A stretch of DNA of 64,000 nt from Marinomonas atlantica. GTDB taxonomy: Bacteria > Pseudomonadota > Gammaproteobacteria > Pseudomonadales > Marinomonadaceae. Under the pieces are notes generated by a model. The model saw only the letters and a list, made by a program, of their open reading frames with translations, was not told the DNA's origin and ran no database searches. The position numbers and the translations under genes are program-made. The DNA is taken from the NCBI RefSeq assembly GCF_001639725.1, contig NZ_LTAW01000001.1, forward strand, positions 124,001 to 188,000, read 5' to 3'. Shown here piece by piece: positions 26,129 to 35,479 of this stretch (position 1 is the stretch's first letter; each line of letters opens with the position of its first letter).

Positions 26129-26824
26129 TTATTTAGCTTTGCTTAAATAACGTCTTTCTGGGCGCCCAACACTGCCGTAGCTGACTTCGGCAATTAGGTC
26201 ACCGCGGCTGACGAGATATTCAAGGTAACGGCGTGCGGTGGTTCGACTGGCGTTGATTTCTTTGCCCATATCCTCTGCATTAAGCGACGCTTTAGTGTCG
26301 TTCACCACTTCAATAACCTTGTTTAGGGTGAGCGAGTCGATGCCTTTTGGAAGGTGTTGTACGGCCGGCGCTGGAGCAGCTTGGCCGTTTCGCGGCAGTA
26401 ATTGGTCGACATCCACTTGTGCTAAGGTTTCCATCGCACGCAGCTTCGCAAGGTGTGTGGCATAGTTCGTCAAAGCTTCTTTTAAACGCTCGAATACAAG
26501 GGGTTTGAGTATGTAATCGAAGATGCCGCCACGTAAAGCCGCTCTTAGGGTGTCCGTTTCGCGGGCGGCCGTGATGAGTATGACATCGGTTGAGCTGTCT
26601 TCCGAACGGATATCTCGCAGTAGATCTAGCCCTGTACCTGTTGGAAAGTGCACATCCAGCAACAACAGTTCCGGCTTTAATACGTCAATCAGGTCGCGGG
26701 CTTCGTCGAGGCCATGTGCAATGCCAACCAGTTCAAACCCATCAATGCGCTCTAGAAAGCGTTTTTGAATTTCTGCGATCTGTGGGTCATCTTCAGCGAT
26801 AACCACGCGTATGTTAGAACTCAT
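26129..26824 (-). CDS. CitB/DcuR-type response regulator
   Basis: A 231-residue response regulator. The receiver occupies residues 1-125 with acidic pocket E11-D12-D13, phosphoacceptor D57 (LLLLDVHFP) and lysine in ILKPL. The C-terminal part has a helix-turn-helix of the CitB/DcuR/MalR class (GKEINASRTTARRYLEYLVSRGDL). Such regulators act with CitA/DcuS-family kinases in carboxylate sensing. The start overlaps the kinase stop by four bases (ATGA), so they are co-translated. It most likely controls the divergent tctCBA genes. Confidence 0.9.
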   Translation of the reverse strand: MSSNIRVVIAEDDPQIAEIQKRFLERIDGFELVGIAHGLDEARDLIDVLKPELLLLDVHFPTGTGLDLLRDIRSEDSSTDVILITAARETDTLRAALRGGIFDYILKPLVFERLKEALTNYATHLAKLRAMETLAQVDVDQLLPRNGQAAPAPAVQHLPKGIDSLTLNKVIEVVNDTKASLNAEDMGKEINASRTTARRYLEYLVSRGDLIAEVSYGSVGRPERRYLSKAK

Positions 26825-28470
26825 GAACTCTCTCCCATCGTTTTTGCTGGATCGGTAGACGGTGTGTGTTTTGGTATATAAACAGTAAAGCGGCTGCCTT
26901 CCTGATCGCCGGGGTCAATTGTGACATAGCCACCAATTCGAGTGAGAAGGCTGTAGACTAAATGTAGTCCTATTCCATGCCCGGACTCTTGCTTAGAAGA
27001 AACGCCTTTTTCAAATATACGCTCCTGTTCAGCAAGAGGTACTCCAGCCCCTTGATCTTCAATTTCAAAGATTAGATCGTTGCCTAAATCTGTCATGGTC
27101 AAACTGACTTCGCCGCTTGTGCCTTGATGTGCGAGAGTCGCCTCAAAAGCGTTATCCAGCAGGTTGCCAATGATGCTAACCAAGTGCTCACGTGGTATAC
27201 GGGACGGAATGTCAGTCATATGACTGTCTGGATCAATGCTCAAGGTGAGCCCAAGCTCATGGGCTCTATTATACTTTCCTAATAAGCAACCTGCCAAAAT
27301 AGGATCGGGCACGGCAGCCACAAGTAGCTTGATCAGTGCTTGATGATTAGCCGTTTCTTGACCAATAAGGGTCAAAGCTTCGTTGGTTGCGCCGATTTGG
27401 ATTAGCCCTGCAATCGTATGAAGTTTGTTTGAATATTCATGGGTTTGGCTACGTAAACTGTCTGCATATTGCTTGATCCGGGTGAGTTTTCGGCTGACCA
27501 TATCGAGCTCATCTTTGGGTCTAAAGCTTGAGACCACACCAATTATTTTTCCATCTTGTCGAACGGGTAATCGGTTGGTAATCAGACACAAATCTCCCAA
27601 CCAAAACTCTTGGTCGAATTGTGGCTCGCCATCGTTTAAAACTTCAATGAGTAGACTGTCGGGTAGCACATCTTGAATGGGCTTACCCAATAATAGGGAC
27701 TTGTCGGACAGATTAAGCGTATTGACTGCTGCTTGGTTAAAGGTGGTTATGAGTCCTTCGGCGTTGATCGATATAATACCTTCACGAATGGATTCAAGGG
27801 TCGCGTTGCGTTCCTCAAATAACAATCCAATTTGCTCAGGCTCCAGTCCGAAAATAGCGCGCTTAAAATGATTGGAAAACCACACCGCGGTGAGAATACT
27901 GAATAAAAAGGCACACAAGATCACCCCCCATAAAGTGGTTCGATACCGGGCAATGATGGTATCGACGGTGTCGAGCATAAAACCCACTGACACAATGCCG
28001 ACCACATGTTCACCCGCTTGATCAAAAATAGGGGCTTTGCCACGAATCGACGCGCCTAAGCTGCCAATCGCTTTGCGTACATAGGGGAGACCTTCTAATA
28101 AAGCAGGTTCGTTGAAGTCACCTTCATCATCGTACATCGGCTTGCCGATACGCGTCGGGGTAGGGTGAGCCAAACGGATGCCAAGGCGATCACCAATGAC
28201 GACAAACCGAGCGTGAGTGGTGTCTGCAAGCTTTAAGCTTAAGGGTTGTAAATACTCGGTGTTGCCTTGCTCAACTGCGTTAATGATTTCTGGCATCGCG
28301 GCGATGGTTTTGGCCACATTGAGTGCGCGCTCAGCGACTTGCTCTTCCAATGATTCGCTTAGATAGTTCAGAGCAAACACGCCCACAAAACCCGTTTGTA
28401 GTAACGCGATCATTCCGAGAATTAGGGTCATGCGGGTTTTCAGCTTTAAACCACGTAAACCTTTAGCCAT
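26821..28470 (-). CDS. CitA/DcuS-type sensor histidine kinase
   Basis: A 549-residue membrane kinase. Helices at about 15-36 and 178-198 bracket a periplasmic sensory domain of the Cache type (residues 40-175, with FVVIGDRLGIRLAHPTPTRIG, a pattern of citrate/C4-dicarboxylate sensors). A cytoplasmic PAS domain covers about 220-320. The phosphorylated histidine is in SQTHEYSNKLH (H344), and the ATPase has N-box NLLDNAFEA and G-boxes DQGAG and GHGIGLHLV. It is in one unit with the response regulator and divergent from tctC. It should sense a di- or tricarboxylate in the periplasm, probably the TctC cargo. Confidence 0.9.
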   Translation of the reverse strand: MAKGLRGLKLKTRMTLILGMIALLQTGFVGVFALNYLSESLEEQVAERALNVAKTIAAMPEIINAVEQGNTEYLQPLSLKLADTTHARFVVIGDRLGIRLAHPTPTRIGKPMYDDEGDFNEPALLEGLPYVRKAIGSLGASIRGKAPIFDQAGEHVVGIVSVGFMLDTVDTIIARYRTTLWGVILCAFLFSILTAVWFSNHFKRAIFGLEPEQIGLLFEERNATLESIREGIISINAEGLITTFNQAAVNTLNLSDKSLLLGKPIQDVLPDSLLIEVLNDGEPQFDQEFWLGDLCLITNRLPVRQDGKIIGVVSSFRPKDELDMVSRKLTRIKQYADSLRSQTHEYSNKLHTIAGLIQIGATNEALTLIGQETANHQALIKLLVAAVPDPILAGCLLGKYNRAHELGLTLSIDPDSHMTDIPSRIPREHLVSIIGNLLDNAFEATLAHQGTSGEVSLTMTDLGNDLIFEIEDQGAGVPLAEQERIFEKGVSSKQESGHGIGLHLVYSLLTRIGGYVTIDPGDQEGSRFTVYIPKHTPSTDPAKTMGESS

Positions 28471-28668
28471 ATCAATGTTGCTCTTTTTTTATTCTATGAT
28501 AACGAAGTTTGTTTCAAAGATAACCCAGTTCGTTTAAACGCTTGCGTGAACTTAATGAACAAAATGCATTTAAAGGACCATATAGCCTTTAAGTGCATAA
28601 TATTTTTTCTTGCGAAATTGGTGACTATATTTGGCTTTCTCAATACAAATATAAAAATGAGGCACAAT

Positions 28669-29652
28669 ATGATCTCCAAACTTCTTGCTCGTAAGAAATC
28701 TACTTTATTAGCTGCTGCGATTGCGTCTACCCTGTGTATGGGCAATGCTTATGCAGAAGTCGATGAAATCCATTTCCTTATCCCTGGCGGCGCCGGCGGC
28801 GGTTGGGACGGTACAGCTCGTGGTGTGGGTGAAGCCCTAACCAAGTCTGGTTTGATTGAAAGCGCCTCATACGAAAACCTATCTGGCGGCGGTGGCGGTA
28901 AAGCAATCGCAAGCCTAATCGAAAAAGCAGATCAAAGTCACGACACGTTAATGGTGAACTCTACACCTATCGTGATTCGTTCTTTGACAAAAGTATTCCC
29001 GCAATCTTTCCGTGACCTAACGCCTGTTGCCGCGGTTATTGGTGACTACGGCGCATTTGTTGTACCAAAAGACTCTAAATACCAAACATTCAAAGATGTT
29101 GTTGCTGACTTCCAAGAAGACCCTCGCTCTGTTGCGATTGCGGGCGGCTCTGCTCGTGGTAGCATGGACCACTTAGTCGCAGCGATGGCCTTTAAGGCTG
29201 CGGGTGGCGATGCTCGTAAACTGAAATACGTAGCATACGATGCAGGTGGTAAAGCGATGGCTGGTATCCTATCTGGCGATGCACAAGTATTGTCTACAGG
29301 TTTCAGTGAAGCGATTGCTCTAGCGGAAGCGGGAGAAGTTCGTATTCTAGCCATCACAGGTGATACTCGTTCAGTGACAGCGCCTGAAGTACCGACGCTA
29401 CAAGAACTTGGTTACGATGCATCATTCGTTAACTGGCGTGGTTTCTTCGGTGCGCCAGGTCTACCTGACGCAGAAGCAGACGAATACGCAGCGGCGCTTG
29501 AAAAAATGTACGCAACTGAAGAGTGGGCAACAGTACGTGACCGTAACGGTTGGACTGAAATCTTCGTTCCACGTAAGGACTTTGTGTCTTTCCTAGAAGC
29601 ACAAGAAGTCTCTGTAGGTAACCTAATGCGTGAGCTTGGTTTCCTAAGATAA
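28669..29652 (+). CDS. tctC: Tripartite tricarboxylate transporter substrate-binding protein TctC (Bug family)
   Basis: A 327-residue periplasmic receptor. The signal peptide MISKLLARKKSTLLAAAIASTLCMGNAYA begins at the ATG at 28669, which has GAGG six bases upstream; the open frame runs back to 28546 without ribosome-site support. Bug-family features are FLIPGGAGGGWDGTARGV and ENLSGGGGGKAIASL. Codons are biased like ilvC (CTA/CTT, CGT), expected for an abundant binding protein. It is the first gene of tctCBA, divergent from the sensor kinase, with a hairpin after it that may reduce downstream expression. The cargo could be citrate or another tricarboxylate, but Bug proteins vary widely. Confidence 0.9.
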   Translation: MISKLLARKKSTLLAAAIASTLCMGNAYAEVDEIHFLIPGGAGGGWDGTARGVGEALTKSGLIESASYENLSGGGGGKAIASLIEKADQSHDTLMVNSTPIVIRSLTKVFPQSFRDLTPVAAVIGDYGAFVVPKDSKYQTFKDVVADFQEDPRSVAIAGGSARGSMDHLVAAMAFKAAGGDARKLKYVAYDAGGKAMAGILSGDAQVLSTGFSEAIALAEAGEVRILAITGDTRSVTAPEVPTLQELGYDASFVNWRGFFGAPGLPDAEADEYAAALEKMYATEEWATVRDRNGWTEIFVPRKDFVSFLEAQEVSVGNLMRELGFLR

Positions 29653-29679
29653 GAATCGCACGCTCGTAGCGATTTTCTC

Positions 29680-29718
29680 GGGGCTTCAAACACTCTACCC
29701 CCTTTGAAGCCCCTTATT
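29680..29718 (+). terminator. Intra-operon hairpin between tctC and tctB
   Basis: GGGGCTTCAAA (29680-29690) pairs perfectly with TTTGAAGCCCC (29703-29713), followed by a short T-rich stretch. It lies between the receptor and the membrane genes and probably attenuates them or protects the tctC 3' end. Confidence 0.75.
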
Positions 29719-29767
29719 TCCTATGATACTAGATAGGCGGACATCTGGACCGTCGAAGGTGAGCCCA

Positions 29768-30241
29768 ATGATTATTACTAAGGATCATATTGGCGGTTTG
29801 GTATTTCTGTGCCTGTCTGCTGCCTATGGTTACTACACAGGTGACATTTCAATGTTACCTGGTGATGAATACCAACCCTTCAATGCGCAAACGTTACCCA
29901 ATATATTAGCCTATTTAGGCGGTATTCTGTCGATTGCCTTGATCTTAACCGCGAGCCGTGACCCAGGTGATCGCTTATCCCTTAAAGGATACGACTTCCC
30001 AATCGTGGTCAAATTATTGGTGCTGGTTATCCTTTTCAGTGTTGCGCTGGAGTGGGTAGGGTTCTTGTTATCTACCATTTTATTCTTGATTGGTGGTTAT
30101 TGGCTGTTGGGCGAGCGTCGAGTGAAAATATTGCTTATCGCATCGATTCCGTTTGCCGTCTTTATTTGGTTTGCGCTCTCTCAGTTACTCGATATTTATC
30201 TAGCCCCTGGGCGTTTATTTACCACGATGTTCGGAGGGTAA
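29768..30241 (+). CDS. tctB: Tripartite tricarboxylate transporter small membrane protein TctB
   Basis: A 157-residue protein with four hydrophobic segments (about residues 8-24, 45-62, 81-101, 105-135), the usual TctB layout. Start at 29768 (MIITKDHIGGLVFL) has AGGTGAG upstream. It forms a membrane complex with TctA. Four bases separate its stop from the tctA start, implying coupling. Confidence 0.82.
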   Translation: MIITKDHIGGLVFLCLSAAYGYYTGDISMLPGDEYQPFNAQTLPNILAYLGGILSIALILTASRDPGDRLSLKGYDFPIVVKLLVLVILFSVALEWVGFLLSTILFLIGGYWLLGERRVKILLIASIPFAVFIWFALSQLLDIYLAPGRLFTTMFGG

Positions 30242-30245
30242 AACA

Positions 30246-31787
30246 ATGTTAGAAGGTATATTTACAGGCCTTGGCACAGCGATAATGCCATTTAATATAA
30301 TGATGGTGGTAGTCGGCTGTTTCGCCGGTACGTTCATCGGTATGTTACCAGGTCTTGGGCCGATTTCTGCGGTCGCACTGATGATACCAATCACGTATGG
30401 TCTTGACCCAGCATCGGGTATTATCTTGATGGCGGGTGTGTATTACGGTGCGGTGTTTGGTGGTTCGACATCCTCTATTTTGATTAATGCCCCCGGCTGT
30501 GCCAGTACGGTGGTGACGTCGTTTGACGGCTACCCATTAGCGCAAAAAGGCCAAGCGGGTAAAGCGCTGGCATTGGCTGCTTACTGTTCGTTCACCGGCG
30601 GTACGATCGGTGCCATCATTTTGTTATTTGCCGCGCCAGCACTGGCCAAAGTGTCATTGAGTTTCCAGTCAGGCGATTACTTTGCCTTGATGGTAATGGG
30701 TTTGACCGCGGTCGCTGCATTTTCTGGTAAAGGTCAGGTGATCAAGGCCATGATCATGGTGGTTTTCGGTTTGATGATCTCGACGGTCGGTATCGACACC
30801 ATGACCGGAGCGCCTCGTTTTACATTCGGCACGATTGATCTATTAGATGGTGTGAGTTTCTTATTGTTGGCGATGGCGACCTTCGCGTTAACAGAAGTGA
30901 TTATGTCCATCATGAAACGTCAGCATTTGGAAGAAGAGCCTGAAATCGATATGGCTGCGTTAGGCAGCATGAAGCTTAGCAAAGAAGAAGTGAAAGAAGT
31001 TGCGCCAACCGTCGCTCGATCTTCTGTGTTTGGTTTCATCATCGGTGTACTACCGGGTGCTGGTGCGACCATTGCGTCTTTCTTAGCGTATGGTATGGAG
31101 CGTAACTTTGCGTCAGCAAAAGAAAAGCTGAAGTTTGGTAAAGGTGCATTACGTGGTCTAGCAGCACCAGAAACAGCCAATAATGCAGCGTCTACAGGGT
31201 CGTTTGTACCACTGCTTACCTTGGGTATTCCGGGCTCTGGTACGACGGCAATCATGCTGGGTGCGCTAATTGCGGCGGGTGTACAGCCTGGTCCACGTTT
31301 GTTCGTTGATAATCCAGACGTATTCTGGTCTGTAATCATTTCAATGTACTTCGGTAACTTGGTACTGTTGATCCTGAACTTACCTCTGATCCCATACATC
31401 TCACGATTGTTAGCGATTCCACGTCAAATACTGATTCCGTTGATCTTATTCTTCTCGGTCACGGGCGTTTATTTGGTGAGTTTTAATACCTTTGATATTC
31501 AAATGATGGTGTTTATTACCGTGATTGCATTGTTCTTAAAACTGCTTGAATTCCCAATGGCACCGATGTTGCTAGGTTACATACTGGGCGGCATCATGGA
31601 ACAAAACCTAAGTCGTTCATTGGTCATGTCTGATGGTAGCTTAGACTTCATCTGGGAACGTCCACTTACGTTAACGATCATTGTGATTGCTTTCATCTTG
31701 TTAATTATGCCTTTGATCAGCAAACTGTTTGAATCAAGAGCCAAACGAGGCATGGAAGAGGCTGTGAATAAAGGGGAAGGTGGCTAG
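30246..31787 (+). CDS. tctA: Tripartite tricarboxylate transporter large membrane protein TctA
   Basis: A 513-residue protein with about 11-12 membrane helices. The two conserved TctA repeats are visible: FIGMLPGLGPISAVALMIP and FIIGVLPGAGATIASFLAYG, as well as GVYYGAVFGGSTSSILINAPG. It is the channel of the TctABC importer driven by an ion gradient. It follows tctB directly and is followed by a strong terminator. Confidence 0.93.
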   Translation: MLEGIFTGLGTAIMPFNIMMVVVGCFAGTFIGMLPGLGPISAVALMIPITYGLDPASGIILMAGVYYGAVFGGSTSSILINAPGCASTVVTSFDGYPLAQKGQAGKALALAAYCSFTGGTIGAIILLFAAPALAKVSLSFQSGDYFALMVMGLTAVAAFSGKGQVIKAMIMVVFGLMISTVGIDTMTGAPRFTFGTIDLLDGVSFLLLAMATFALTEVIMSIMKRQHLEEEPEIDMAALGSMKLSKEEVKEVAPTVARSSVFGFIIGVLPGAGATIASFLAYGMERNFASAKEKLKFGKGALRGLAAPETANNAASTGSFVPLLTLGIPGSGTTAIMLGALIAAGVQPGPRLFVDNPDVFWSVIISMYFGNLVLLILNLPLIPYISRLLAIPRQILIPLILFFSVTGVYLVSFNTFDIQMMVFITVIALFLKLLEFPMAPMLLGYILGGIMEQNLSRSLVMSDGSLDFIWERPLTLTIIVIAFILLIMPLISKLFESRAKRGMEEAVNKGEGG

Positions 31788-31815
31788 TTCACACTATAAC
31801 TAGCCCTAGAAAAAC

Positions 31816-31842
31816 AAAGCCAGCTTAACGCTGGCTTTTTTT
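31816..31842 (+). terminator. Terminator after tctA
   Basis: AAAGCCAGC/GCTGGCTTT stem with TTAAC loop and a T run. The A run before it lets it serve the convergent MocR gene too. Confidence 0.92.
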
Positions 31843-31881
31843 GTTCCTAGAAATTGCTAAAGCATCGCCAAGGCTTCTTCA

Positions 31882-33318
31882 TTAGGCCGTTGCAGTAAAA
31901 GAGTTGGTTTGCTTAACAATCAATTCGCAAAGATGCTTGAGTTGCGATGCTGCAGATTGATTATCTATCTCAAGATAGAGCGGCCAGCCACAGTTAATCC
32001 GTAGGCAATCATTGTAGTCAGGATGGGTGCTGAAACATTGGCCTTGGCGAAAGTCGATACCGTGAGTCTCGGCTTGTTGTACCAGATCATGACTGTTCAA
32101 CATTGGAATACGTAACCAAAGTACGATCCCTCCTTGCGGGGCGCTGATTTGAGCTTCTTTGGGTAAATGCTCACTCAGAAACTGTCGATACTGATTGATC
32201 TGATGCTGCAGCACTGGACGAACCTGATGGATATGGCGGCGGTAGTCTCCACACAAGATAAACTCAGCAATGCACGCCTGCACAAGGCTGTTTACGCCCA
32301 TGCTGGTTTGGCTGTGGTGATGTAAGAATGGCTCAAAGTAGCGGCCGGGTAAACACCAACCCAATCTCAGGCCCGGTGCCAATGTCTTGGAAATCGAACT
32401 GCACCACAAAATGTAACCTTCCTTATCCCAATACTTTGCCGGCAGCGGCTTGTCCTTGTGGTGACTTAACTCAAAGTAGACATCGTCCTCAATAATCGGC
32501 ATCTGATATTGCGCGGCTAGCTGCGCGATGGCTTGCTTTTGCTCTGTTGGCAGCGTGATACCAAGCGGGTTTAAATGTGTAGTGCTGAGTAGGGCTGCGG
32601 TGACTTTTCGCTCGGAAAAACACGTTTCGAGTGCGGCAAGGTCGATGCCTTCATGCGTCACGGGGATTTCAATAATACGTCTCTTTAACGTGGTCAAAAG
32701 ATCCAGCAAACCACTGAAACAGGGCGAGCATACGGCGATGGTATCGCCTGCGTTGGTTAGACATTCCAAAGCGATGCGTACTGAATCCAAGCAGGAGTTA
32801 GTGATTACTAACTCCTGCGCAGAAAACGCAAAATGGCTGTCTAAGAAGTGCTCCGACAAAGCTAGGCGTAAACTGGCCACACCTTGTAATTCGGGATAAC
32901 TGAAAATTGTTTGGCTGGCACGACGTGTCACGCGCTTAATGGTACGGCTGAGTTCGACTTCTGGTAATAAAGCTGGCGCGAGCAACGAAGTTCCGAGCGG
33001 TGTAAAGCCCGTTAATCCTGAGTTATAGCCTTGTTTGGGGGCGAATTGACGGGGGTCTCGTGATGTTAAACGGGGGTGTTTGAGTGTGGGGAACTCGGCG
33101 ACTTCGCTGCGACTGGCAACAAAATAGCCGGCCTGCGGGCGTGCATAAATCCAGCCACCATCCTGTAAGTAGTCGTAGGCTTTACCCGCGGTCGTTAGGC
33201 TAACGCCTTGCTGTTGCGCAAGCTGACGCAAAGCAGGCAGACGAGAGCCAATAGGTAAGCGCTCACTTACAATGTCATCAATAAAGGTTTGAGCTAACGA
33301 TTCGTACAGTGTCATCAT
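31882..33318 (-). CDS. MocR-type regulator (GntR helix-turn-helix fused to aminotransferase domain)
   Basis: A 478-residue regulator: GntR winged helix (LPIGSRLPALRQLAQQQGVS, about residues 20-40) and aminotransferase domain from about 110. The PLP lysine is in CSSISKTLAPGLRLGWCLPG. ATG 33318 or 33315 follow AGGTAAGC. It is divergent from an EamA-family permease at 130 bp, the classic position for a regulator of that permease. MocR proteins beside EamA exporters often control amino acid or vitamin B6 export, which is inferred here. Confidence 0.85.
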   Translation of the reverse strand: MMTLYESLAQTFIDDIVSERLPIGSRLPALRQLAQQQGVSLTTAGKAYDYLQDGGWIYARPQAGYFVASRSEVAEFPTLKHPRLTSRDPRQFAPKQGYNSGLTGFTPLGTSLLAPALLPEVELSRTIKRVTRRASQTIFSYPELQGVASLRLALSEHFLDSHFAFSAQELVITNSCLDSVRIALECLTNAGDTIAVCSPCFSGLLDLLTTLKRRIIEIPVTHEGIDLAALETCFSERKVTAALLSTTHLNPLGITLPTEQKQAIAQLAAQYQMPIIEDDVYFELSHHKDKPLPAKYWDKEGYILWCSSISKTLAPGLRLGWCLPGRYFEPFLHHHSQTSMGVNSLVQACIAEFILCGDYRRHIHQVRPVLQHQINQYRQFLSEHLPKEAQISAPQGGIVLWLRIPMLNSHDLVQQAETHGIDFRQGQCFSTHPDYNDCLRINCGWPLYLEIDNQSAASQLKHLCELIVKQTNSFTATA

Positions 33319-33390
33319 GCTTACCTGTTCATGTCATCAATCGATTTTCTAAAATTGTACTCTTATTTTTATTAAAAATTGAATCTGATC

Positions 33391-33437
33391 TCTTTGCAAG
33401 TCTGTCGGCATACTAAGTGCTTACCAACCTGCAAAGA
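33391..33437. promoter_or_regulatory. Inverted repeat in the MocR/EamA divergent gap
   Basis: TCTTTGCA (33391-33398) and TGCAAAGA (33430-33437) are perfect inverted copies 31 bp apart, with a second weaker dyad (GTCGGCATAC / GTGCTTACCAAC) inside. The right arm overlaps the ribosome site of the permease. Likely operator. Confidence 0.4.
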
Positions 33438-33447
33438 GGACAAGGAT

Positions 33448-34329
33448 ATGACTCGACAAGATAGCCTGTTACTGGTGCTGCTGATGGCGCTTTGGGGCTT
33501 TAACTTCAGTGTGATTAAGCTCGGTGTGAACAACATCGATCCATTTTTATTAACAGCATTACGCTTTAGCTTAGCGGTCTTACCATTGATCTTCTTCGTA
33601 CGCCGCCCCAATGTGCCATGGCGTTACTTAATGACCTATGGGTTGACCTTCGGAGTTGGTGTTTGGGGTCTGACCACATTGTCCGTTGGCGCAGGACTGA
33701 GCGGCGGTTTGGCCTCGTTATTATTAGACATGAGCGTCATCAGTAGCTTGTTAGTGGGTCGTTACTTACTCAAAGAACACGTCACTGTCAGCAAAGTGCT
33801 TGGCTCGCTGTTGGCCTTGCTAGGACTTGGCCTGATTATCTGGCACCAAGACGGCACCGTCACACCGCTGGGGTTGGCGCTGGTATTGAGTGCCTCAGTA
33901 TTTTGGAGCATCAATGGCTTAATCGTGAAACGCTCCGGAACACGCGAAGTCTTTGCGTTTAATATCTGGGGCATGGCGTTCGCACCGATCCCATTGTTGT
34001 TACTGGCATTGATCGTCAGCGGCCCTGCATCCGTGATGCAATCTATTGCCGACATCAACGGCTCGGTACTGTTCTCGGCCGCCTTCCAAGCGTACCCAAC
34101 CACGCTTTTAGGTTACTGGTTCTGGAACAAAATGATCGTCAAATACTCCGTCTCCAGCGTCGCCCCCATGACACTGCTGGTACCTGTATTTGCCCTCATC
34201 GGCGGCTATATCTTCTTCGGAGAAAGCCTTGATGTGGTACAAGCCATCGCGGCAGTGGTGATCTTGTTGGGTGTCGCCGTAAGCGAAATTAAGTTACCAG
34301 CAAGAACCGAGATCGCGAAGGTCAGTTAA
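33448..34329 (+). CDS. EamA-family permease (DMT superfamily)
   Basis: A 293-residue inner-membrane protein with ten hydrophobic segments and the two EamA repeats (LLMALWGFNFSVIKLGVNNI at the start, SVFWSINGLIVKRSGTREVF in the middle). Start at 33448 (MTRQDSLLLV) has AGAGGACAAGGA just upstream, while the frame back to 33379 lacks support. It is divergent from a MocR regulator. Substrate unknown; amino acid or metabolite export is common in this family (RhaT/EamA/YedA). Confidence 0.85.
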   Translation: MTRQDSLLLVLLMALWGFNFSVIKLGVNNIDPFLLTALRFSLAVLPLIFFVRRPNVPWRYLMTYGLTFGVGVWGLTTLSVGAGLSGGLASLLLDMSVISSLLVGRYLLKEHVTVSKVLGSLLALLGLGLIIWHQDGTVTPLGLALVLSASVFWSINGLIVKRSGTREVFAFNIWGMAFAPIPLLLLALIVSGPASVMQSIADINGSVLFSAAFQAYPTTLLGYWFWNKMIVKYSVSSVAPMTLLVPVFALIGGYIFFGESLDVVQAIAAVVILLGVAVSEIKLPARTEIAKVS

Positions 34330-34372
34330 TAGGAGAGGAGTAGATCCATTACATTCGTTAAACTTAAGCTCT

Positions 34373-34456
34373 GTTCCATGCGTTTGATTGGTGCTGACGC
34401 GTCGATGCTGAGGAACGAAGCAAGACAATGCGCAAGCCAATTGAATGGCATGGAAC
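34373..34456. repeat. 84-bp imperfect inverted repeat between EamA and map
   Basis: GTTCCATGC at 34373-34381 pairs with GCATGGAAC at 34448-34456. After one bulged base the pairing continues to 34391/34437, giving a stem of about 19 bp with a 45-base interior. It lies in the 155-bp gap between two convergent genes. It has no T run. It could be a small structured RNA, a terminator of unusual length or a mobile hairpin relic. Confidence 0.55.
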
Positions 34457-34484
34457 ATCGCCTACAAAGAGGGTTCTGCTATGT

Positions 34485-35261
34485 TCATACTCGCTCTTCT
34501 TCACGCAGTGTCAGCACTTCATAGCCCGATTCTGTCACCAAAATTGTATGTTCCCACTGGGCTGATAACTTGCGATCGGCGGTCACTACCGTCCAACCGT
34601 CTTTCTTGGTTTTGGTCTTGGCGCGGCCTTGATTGATCATGGGTTCAATCGTAAAGGTCATGCCGGCTTGAAGCGCTAACCCTTGGCCTGGACGACCCAT
34701 GTGCATGACTTGTGGAGCTTCGTGCATTTCGCGCCCGATGCCGTGACCACAGTATTCCTGCACTACGCTGTATTGATGGGCGTGAGCATGGCTGGCGATG
34801 GCGTGACCAATGTCCCCCAGTGTGGCCCCAGGCTTGACCTGTTTAATGCCTTGCCACATAGCTTCATAGGTGGCTTTGACCAAGCGACGTGCCTCTGGTC
34901 CTGCATTGGGCATCACGTACATCTTGCTGGAGTCGGCGATAAAACCGTTCTTTTCCAACGTGATGTCCAGATTGATGGTATCCCTAGGGTGCAGGGCGTA
35001 ATGCTCTTTGGGTAGACCATGGCAGACGACTTCGTTGACGGACGCATTCAACACGTACGGGTAATCGTATTGCCCTAGGCTGGCTGGGCGTGCATTGAGC
35101 TCATGACGAATATAACGTTCGACTTCGTCGTTGATTGCCATGGTGGTGACGTCTTCTTTAACGAAGGTATCCAGGTGCTTAAACACCTGTGCTAGCAAGC
35201 GTCCCGCTTCCCGCATTAATTCGATTTCGTCGGGTGTTTTGATGAAAACTGCATCAGTCAT
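34485..35261 (-). CDS. map: Type I methionine aminopeptidase (extra copy paired with ParD-like gene)
   Basis: A 258-residue enzyme removing N-terminal methionine from nascent proteins. All metal ligands are present: D99 (NLDITLEKNG), D110 (IADSSKMYV), H173 (YCGHGIG), E206 (FTIEPMIN) and E237 (QWEHTI), each two residues later than in the E. coli enzyme, plus H180. The gene lacks the rpsB neighbour that marks the housekeeping copy and instead overlaps the upstream ParD-like gene by four bases (ATGA). It is probably a second methionine aminopeptidase expressed under that gene's promoter. The C-terminus VLTLREEERV is normal for the family. Confidence 0.92.
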   Translation of the reverse strand: MTDAVFIKTPDEIELMREAGRLLAQVFKHLDTFVKEDVTTMAINDEVERYIRHELNARPASLGQYDYPYVLNASVNEVVCHGLPKEHYALHPRDTINLDITLEKNGFIADSSKMYVMPNAGPEARRLVKATYEAMWQGIKQVKPGATLGDIGHAIASHAHAHQYSVVQEYCGHGIGREMHEAPQVMHMGRPGQGLALQAGMTFTIEPMINQGRAKTKTKKDGWTVVTADRKLSAQWEHTILVTESGYEVLTLREEERV

Positions 35262-35479
35262 GCGATGGCCTGCACGGTATCATCTTGTTCACCTTCAGCA
35301 AGATCTGCTTTATCCAGTTCCATTTGAATGATTTCAGCGAAACTCAGTGTTGGGTTGCGTTCAGCAAGACGTCCCATCTTGATCCAGAACTCAGCTTGCG
35401 CATTAATAGAGCGTGACATGACGGTCGCTGAGCGGCGCACATCATCGTGTACTTGATCTGAAATTTTGATAATTCCCAT
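35258..35479 (-). CDS. ParD-like ribbon-helix-helix protein
   Basis: A 73-residue protein, MGIIKISDQVHDDVRRSATV then SRSINAQAEFWIKMGRLAE, with the beta strand and two helices of a ribbon-helix-helix fold and the RSINAQAEFW block of the ParD_like family. Start is taken as ATG 35479 by family fit; ATG 35491 adds four residues. It precedes and overlaps map. No ParE toxin gene is adjacent, so it may be an orphan antitoxin or simple autorepressor. The start codon lies in a 17-bp perfect inverted repeat and has no clear ribosome-binding site. Confidence 0.75.
   Translation of the reverse strand: MGIIKISDQVHDDVRRSATVMSRSINAQAEFWIKMGRLAERNPTLSFAEIIQMELDKADLAEGEQDDTVQAIA

Noticed and set aside
34373-34456. 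The long stem-loop as an integron attC site
   Set aside because: The R' and R'' core sequences (GTTRRRY/RYYYAAC) are not in the required places and there is no integrase or cassette array.
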